A stretch of 64,000 bases of DNA from positions 124,001 through 188,000 of the forward strand of contig NZ_JANIIC010000009.1 of assembly GCF_024519315.1 (NCBI RefSeq), read 5' to 3'. The notes beneath the pieces are model-generated. The model did no database searches, was not told where the DNA came from, and worked only from the letters and a program-made list of their open reading frames with translations. The stretch's first letter is position 1. The number at the start of each line of letters is the position of its first letter. Below are positions 61,836-64,000 of this stretch, one piece after another. Origin of the DNA: Streptomyces malaysiensis subsp. samsunensis (GTDB lineage Bacteria; Actinomycetota; Actinomycetes; Streptomycetales; Streptomycetaceae). The translations under genes were made by a program, and so were the position numbers.

Positions 61836-63326
61836 ATGACCGAAGGTCACGCGGCGCCCGACGCGGCCGCCTACGCGAGAATCTATGAAGCCGAATATCC
61901 GCGTTTGTGCGGATATGCCCGAACTCTCACCGGCAACCCCTGGGTTGCGGGCGATCTGGTGGCCGAGGCGCACTACAGCGTGTGGCGCCGACTGCGCGCC
62001 GGGCACCCCCTCGGTGCCGACGCCATCCCGGACGAGCTGACGAGCGCCGTAAGGGCGCTCTCGGCCGGGGCGGGGGGCTGGGGCCCGGCGCAGCAGGCGT
62101 CGTATCTCGAACCGCTGGTGCGGGTTCTCGATGAGCTGCCGCAGCGCTGGATCAAGGTGCTGTGGCTCGCCGAGGTGGACGGGCTCCCGCCGGAGGAGGT
62201 GGCGCGGCGGGCCGGGATGACCGACGACGACGCGGCGGCCCTGGTGGAGCGCGTCCGGGAGAGCGTGCGCCAGGAGTTCCTGCGCGCCCAGCCCGGCTAT
62301 CCGGCGAGCGCCGCGTGCGGTGCGCACTGGGAGCGGCTGCCCGACCATGTGCGGGGCGCGGACTCCCCGCACCAGGCCGAGGAGATCGCCGTGCACATCG
62401 ACGGCTGCCGGGACTGCCGGGGCCGCATGGAGCAGCTGGTGGCGGCCGACGACCGGCTGCCCGCACTGGTCGGCCCGGCGCTGCTTGACCTGTACGACCG
62501 GGGCATGGCGCGCTTCCTGGCGCCGCTGGTGGCCGCGGGTGGCGCGGCTGTCGTGGCGGCGGCCGGAGCGGGCGCCATGACATCCGGCGGTGCGCATGCG
62601 GCTCCCTCGAACGGGCCGCTGGTCTCGTCCCGCCGCTCCATGCAGCACCTCGTCCGGGGGCGGGTGCGCCAGGCGGGGCCGGTAGCGGTGGCGGCGGCCG
62701 CGGGCGGGGTGCTGCTGGTCGCGGGGGCGGCGGTCATGACGGGGCTGGCGCTGACGGACGGCGGCCCGGCGGAGGCGCAGCAGCCGGCGACGGCGTCGAC
62801 GCCGTCCATATCGGACACCTCCGACTCTTCTTCCGCTTCTTCCGGCTCCTCGTCGGCGTCGGGCACGTCCGGGGCGTCGCGGCACTCGGACGGGCCGCGG
62901 GCGGGCGTTCCGGCGTCCCGGAACCGGCCGTCCACGTCGGGCGTGCCCACGGGGCACTCCCCGGCGGATGTGCCGTCCAGCGCGGTATCGCCCTCGCGGA
63001 AGGCGCCGTCGTCCTCTTCCTCCGCTTCGCCCTCGTCGCGGCCCTCTTCGCCCTCTTCGTCCGCTTCCTCCTCCGCCTCTTCCTCCGCGTCGAGCGGCCC
63101 GTCGCACCGGCCGACCGGCGAACCGACCGGGAAGCCGACGGACGGCGGGACGGCGGACCCGGAGGACACCCCGAGCGGGCGGCCGACGCGGCGCCCCACG
63201 GATGAGCCGACGCAGCGGCCCACGGCCAAGCCGACCGACTCCGGCTCTGCCTCCGGCTCCGGCTCCGGCTCCGGCGACTCCCGGGACTGTGTCTCGCTCG
63301 TGGTGCGGCTCTGCGTGTCCCGCTAG
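61836..63326 (+). CDS. Sigma-70-like protein fused to zinc-finger and membrane anchor
   Basis: 496 residues. Residues 10-55 resemble sigma region 2 (YARIYEAEYPRLCGYARTLTG ... VAEAHYSVWRRL) and 90-140 region 4 (LPQRWIKVLWLAEVDGLPPEEVARRAG). A ZAS-type anti-sigma zinc finger lies near 185 (HIDGCRDC). Two hydrophobic segments follow (FLAPLVAAGGAAVVAAAGAGAM and VAVAAAAGGVLLVAGAAVMTG), then about 150 Ser/Thr/Pro-rich residues that would lie outside. Sigma, anti-sigma and stalk are in one chain, so it may be a membrane-held transcription factor released by proteolysis, or a sigma relic serving as sensor. ATG 61836. Confidence 0.8.
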   Translation: MTEGHAAPDAAAYARIYEAEYPRLCGYARTLTGNPWVAGDLVAEAHYSVWRRLRAGHPLGADAIPDELTSAVRALSAGAGGWGPAQQASYLEPLVRVLDELPQRWIKVLWLAEVDGLPPEEVARRAGMTDDDAAALVERVRESVRQEFLRAQPGYPASAACGAHWERLPDHVRGADSPHQAEEIAVHIDGCRDCRGRMEQLVAADDRLPALVGPALLDLYDRGMARFLAPLVAAGGAAVVAAAGAGAMTSGGAHAAPSNGPLVSSRRSMQHLVRGRVRQAGPVAVAAAAGGVLLVAGAAVMTGLALTDGGPAEAQQPATASTPSISDTSDSSSASSGSSSASGTSGASRHSDGPRAGVPASRNRPSTSGVPTGHSPADVPSSAVSPSRKAPSSSSSASPSSRPSSPSSSASSSASSSASSGPSHRPTGEPTGKPTDGGTADPEDTPSGRPTRRPTDEPTQRPTAKPTDSGSASGSGSGSGDSRDCVSLVVRLCVSR

Positions 63327-63396
63327 GGCGGGTGGGGGTGCCCGCCGGGTCCTGACGCCTGCGGCGGGCTGTTCCCCTCCCCGCCCCTCCCCGAAA

Positions 63397-63413
63397 CCGG
63401 GGCTCCGCCCCGG
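63397..63413. terminator. Hairpin after the sigma-like gene
   Basis: CCGGGGC-TCC-GCCCCGG, perfect 7-bp stem with a 3-nt loop, 71 nt after the stop at 63326. Confidence 0.6.
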
Positions 63414-63497
63414 ACCCCGAACCGGGGCTTCGGCCCTTCCCGCCGCATGGCCATGCGGCTCCGCCACGTGGTGGGGCTTCGCCGCAGGCCCGGGGTC

Positions 63498-63514
63498 CAG
63501 GGGCGGAGCCCCTG
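63498..63514. terminator. Second hairpin in the same gap
   Basis: CAGGGGC-GGA-GCCCCTG, perfect 7-bp stem. It mirrors the first hairpin, as expected for a two-sided Streptomyces spacer repeat. Confidence 0.5.
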
Positions 63515-63681
63515 GTATCGGGAAGGGGCGGGGAGGGGAAAGCGCCCCGCCAGACGCCCCGTAGCGCGTGCGGCCACCAGGGCTCAATTACGGAACGTGT
63601 CAAGCATGTTGCCCTCCGGAGCGTAAGCTCAAAACAAGCCAGCGGTCCCAGCCGGACAGCGGGACCAGGAGGGATGGACCA

Positions 63682-64000
63682 ATGACGTTCCAGCCGCGCG
63701 AACTCTTCCCCGACCGCTCCGCACGCGACCTGTTGGGCGCGGAAATCCGCCGCCACCGCGAGAAGGCGGACATGTCGCTGCGGCGGCTGTCCGAGGTGCT
63801 GAACTACAGCAAGTCCCACCTCGCGCGGATCGAGGCGGCGGAGTCGCTGCCGTACGACGACCTACCGGCGAAGCTGGACGCGTGCTTCGGCACGGATGGG
63901 TTATTCGCGAGGCTGTACGCGCTGGCGAAGAACGAGCCGTTTGCCGGTAAATACCGCCGGGTGGTGGAGATCGAAAGCCGGGCCGTCGTCATCGAGCAGT
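63682..64000 (+). CDS. XRE-family regulator, 5' part (runs off the window)
   Basis: 106 codons so far. The helix-turn-helix is LLGAEIRRHREKADMSLRRLSEVLNYSKSHLARIEAAESLP. The following LYALAKNEPFAGKYRRVVEIESRAVVIEQ begins a DUF5753-like ligand domain seen in Streptomyces XRE regulators (about 280 residues), which are often followed by a DUF397 gene. ATG 63682 follows AGGAGG at a normal distance. The right end is outside the window. Confidence 0.85.
   Translation, partial: MTFQPRELFPDRSARDLLGAEIRRHREKADMSLRRLSEVLNYSKSHLARIEAAESLPYDDLPAKLDACFGTDGLFARLYALAKNEPFAGKYRRVVEIESRAVVIEQ

Larger units (their letters stand above)
63327..63681. other. Gap of inverted repeats between the sigma-like and XRE genes
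   Basis: 355 bp. It carries the two hairpins listed separately, each in repeated 'CCGGGGCTCCGCCCCGG' context, common in Streptomyces spacers. The promoter and AGGAGG of the XRE gene are at its right end. No gene seen. Confidence 0.55.

Overview
The window is high-GC actinobacterial chromosome, most probably Streptomyces. Evidence: strong third-position GC, an SsgA-like sporulation/division protein, a GPP34 protein, XRE/TPR regulator-flavoprotein pairs, DUF5753-type regulators, GTG starts, and spacers built of GGGGCTCCGCCCC-type hairpins. I see no rRNA, tRNA, CRISPR array, transposase, integrase or attachment site.

Layout. 1-2041: a broken EamA exporter divergent from MarR, with a perfect 22-bp palindrome between them, then an IclR regulator. 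2271-5764: a catabolic operon of a C-N lyase of the aspartase/fumarase superfamily, an MFS permease and a wrecked MmgE/PrpD gene. 5789-13988: a SpoIIE-type phosphatase interrupted by an amber codon, a GH65 disaccharide phosphorylase, a DMT transporter and a Ser/Thr kinase-WD40 receptor. 14935-18039: a dormancy/hypoxia-like set (tandem USP, CBS-BON, DUF1918-Acg nitroreductase) with paired dyads in the divergent promoter. 18206-25613: a Tat amidohydrolase pseudogene, an NAD(P)-binding reductase plus EamA pair with a divergent LysR, a frameshifted LacI, an aldo/keto reductase and a HAD phosphatase. 25920-30490: a tkt-gnd-zwf pentose-phosphate operon ended by a strong hairpin.

30662-33692: SDR with its TetR, then LysR divergent from a tautomerase. 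33708-43011: a small membrane ORF-kdpF-kdpA-kdpB-kdpC potassium pump operon, lysA, a SAV_915-like protein and a KdpD-like sensor whose ATP-binding domain lacks its usual motifs; no kdpE is visible. 43084-44973: remnants around a 5'-truncated TPR regulator and a flavoprotein. 45055-49537: a sulfonate-sulfur operon ssuE-sfnB-ssuD preceded by a 26-codon cysteine-rich leader peptide, and a divergent LysR. 49562-53234: an F420-type LLM oxidoreductase, a GMC (choline dehydrogenase-like) pseudogene and betaine-aldehyde dehydrogenase. 53630-64000: a 1203-residue helical-repeat protein, an XRE-transmembrane regulator, a secreted protein, GPP34, an SsgA-like protein, a sigma-like/zinc-finger/membrane fusion and the start of another XRE regulator.

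Two patterns cut across the window. First, many dispensable genes are broken by short internal deletions or single indels (EamA, PrpD, SpoIIE, amidohydrolase, LacI, quinone reductase, GMC, TPR regulator). Second, at several genes (C-N lyase, LysR at 22568, lysA, ssuD, GMC, the helical-repeat gene) the last codons and stop lie inside a short tandem duplication.
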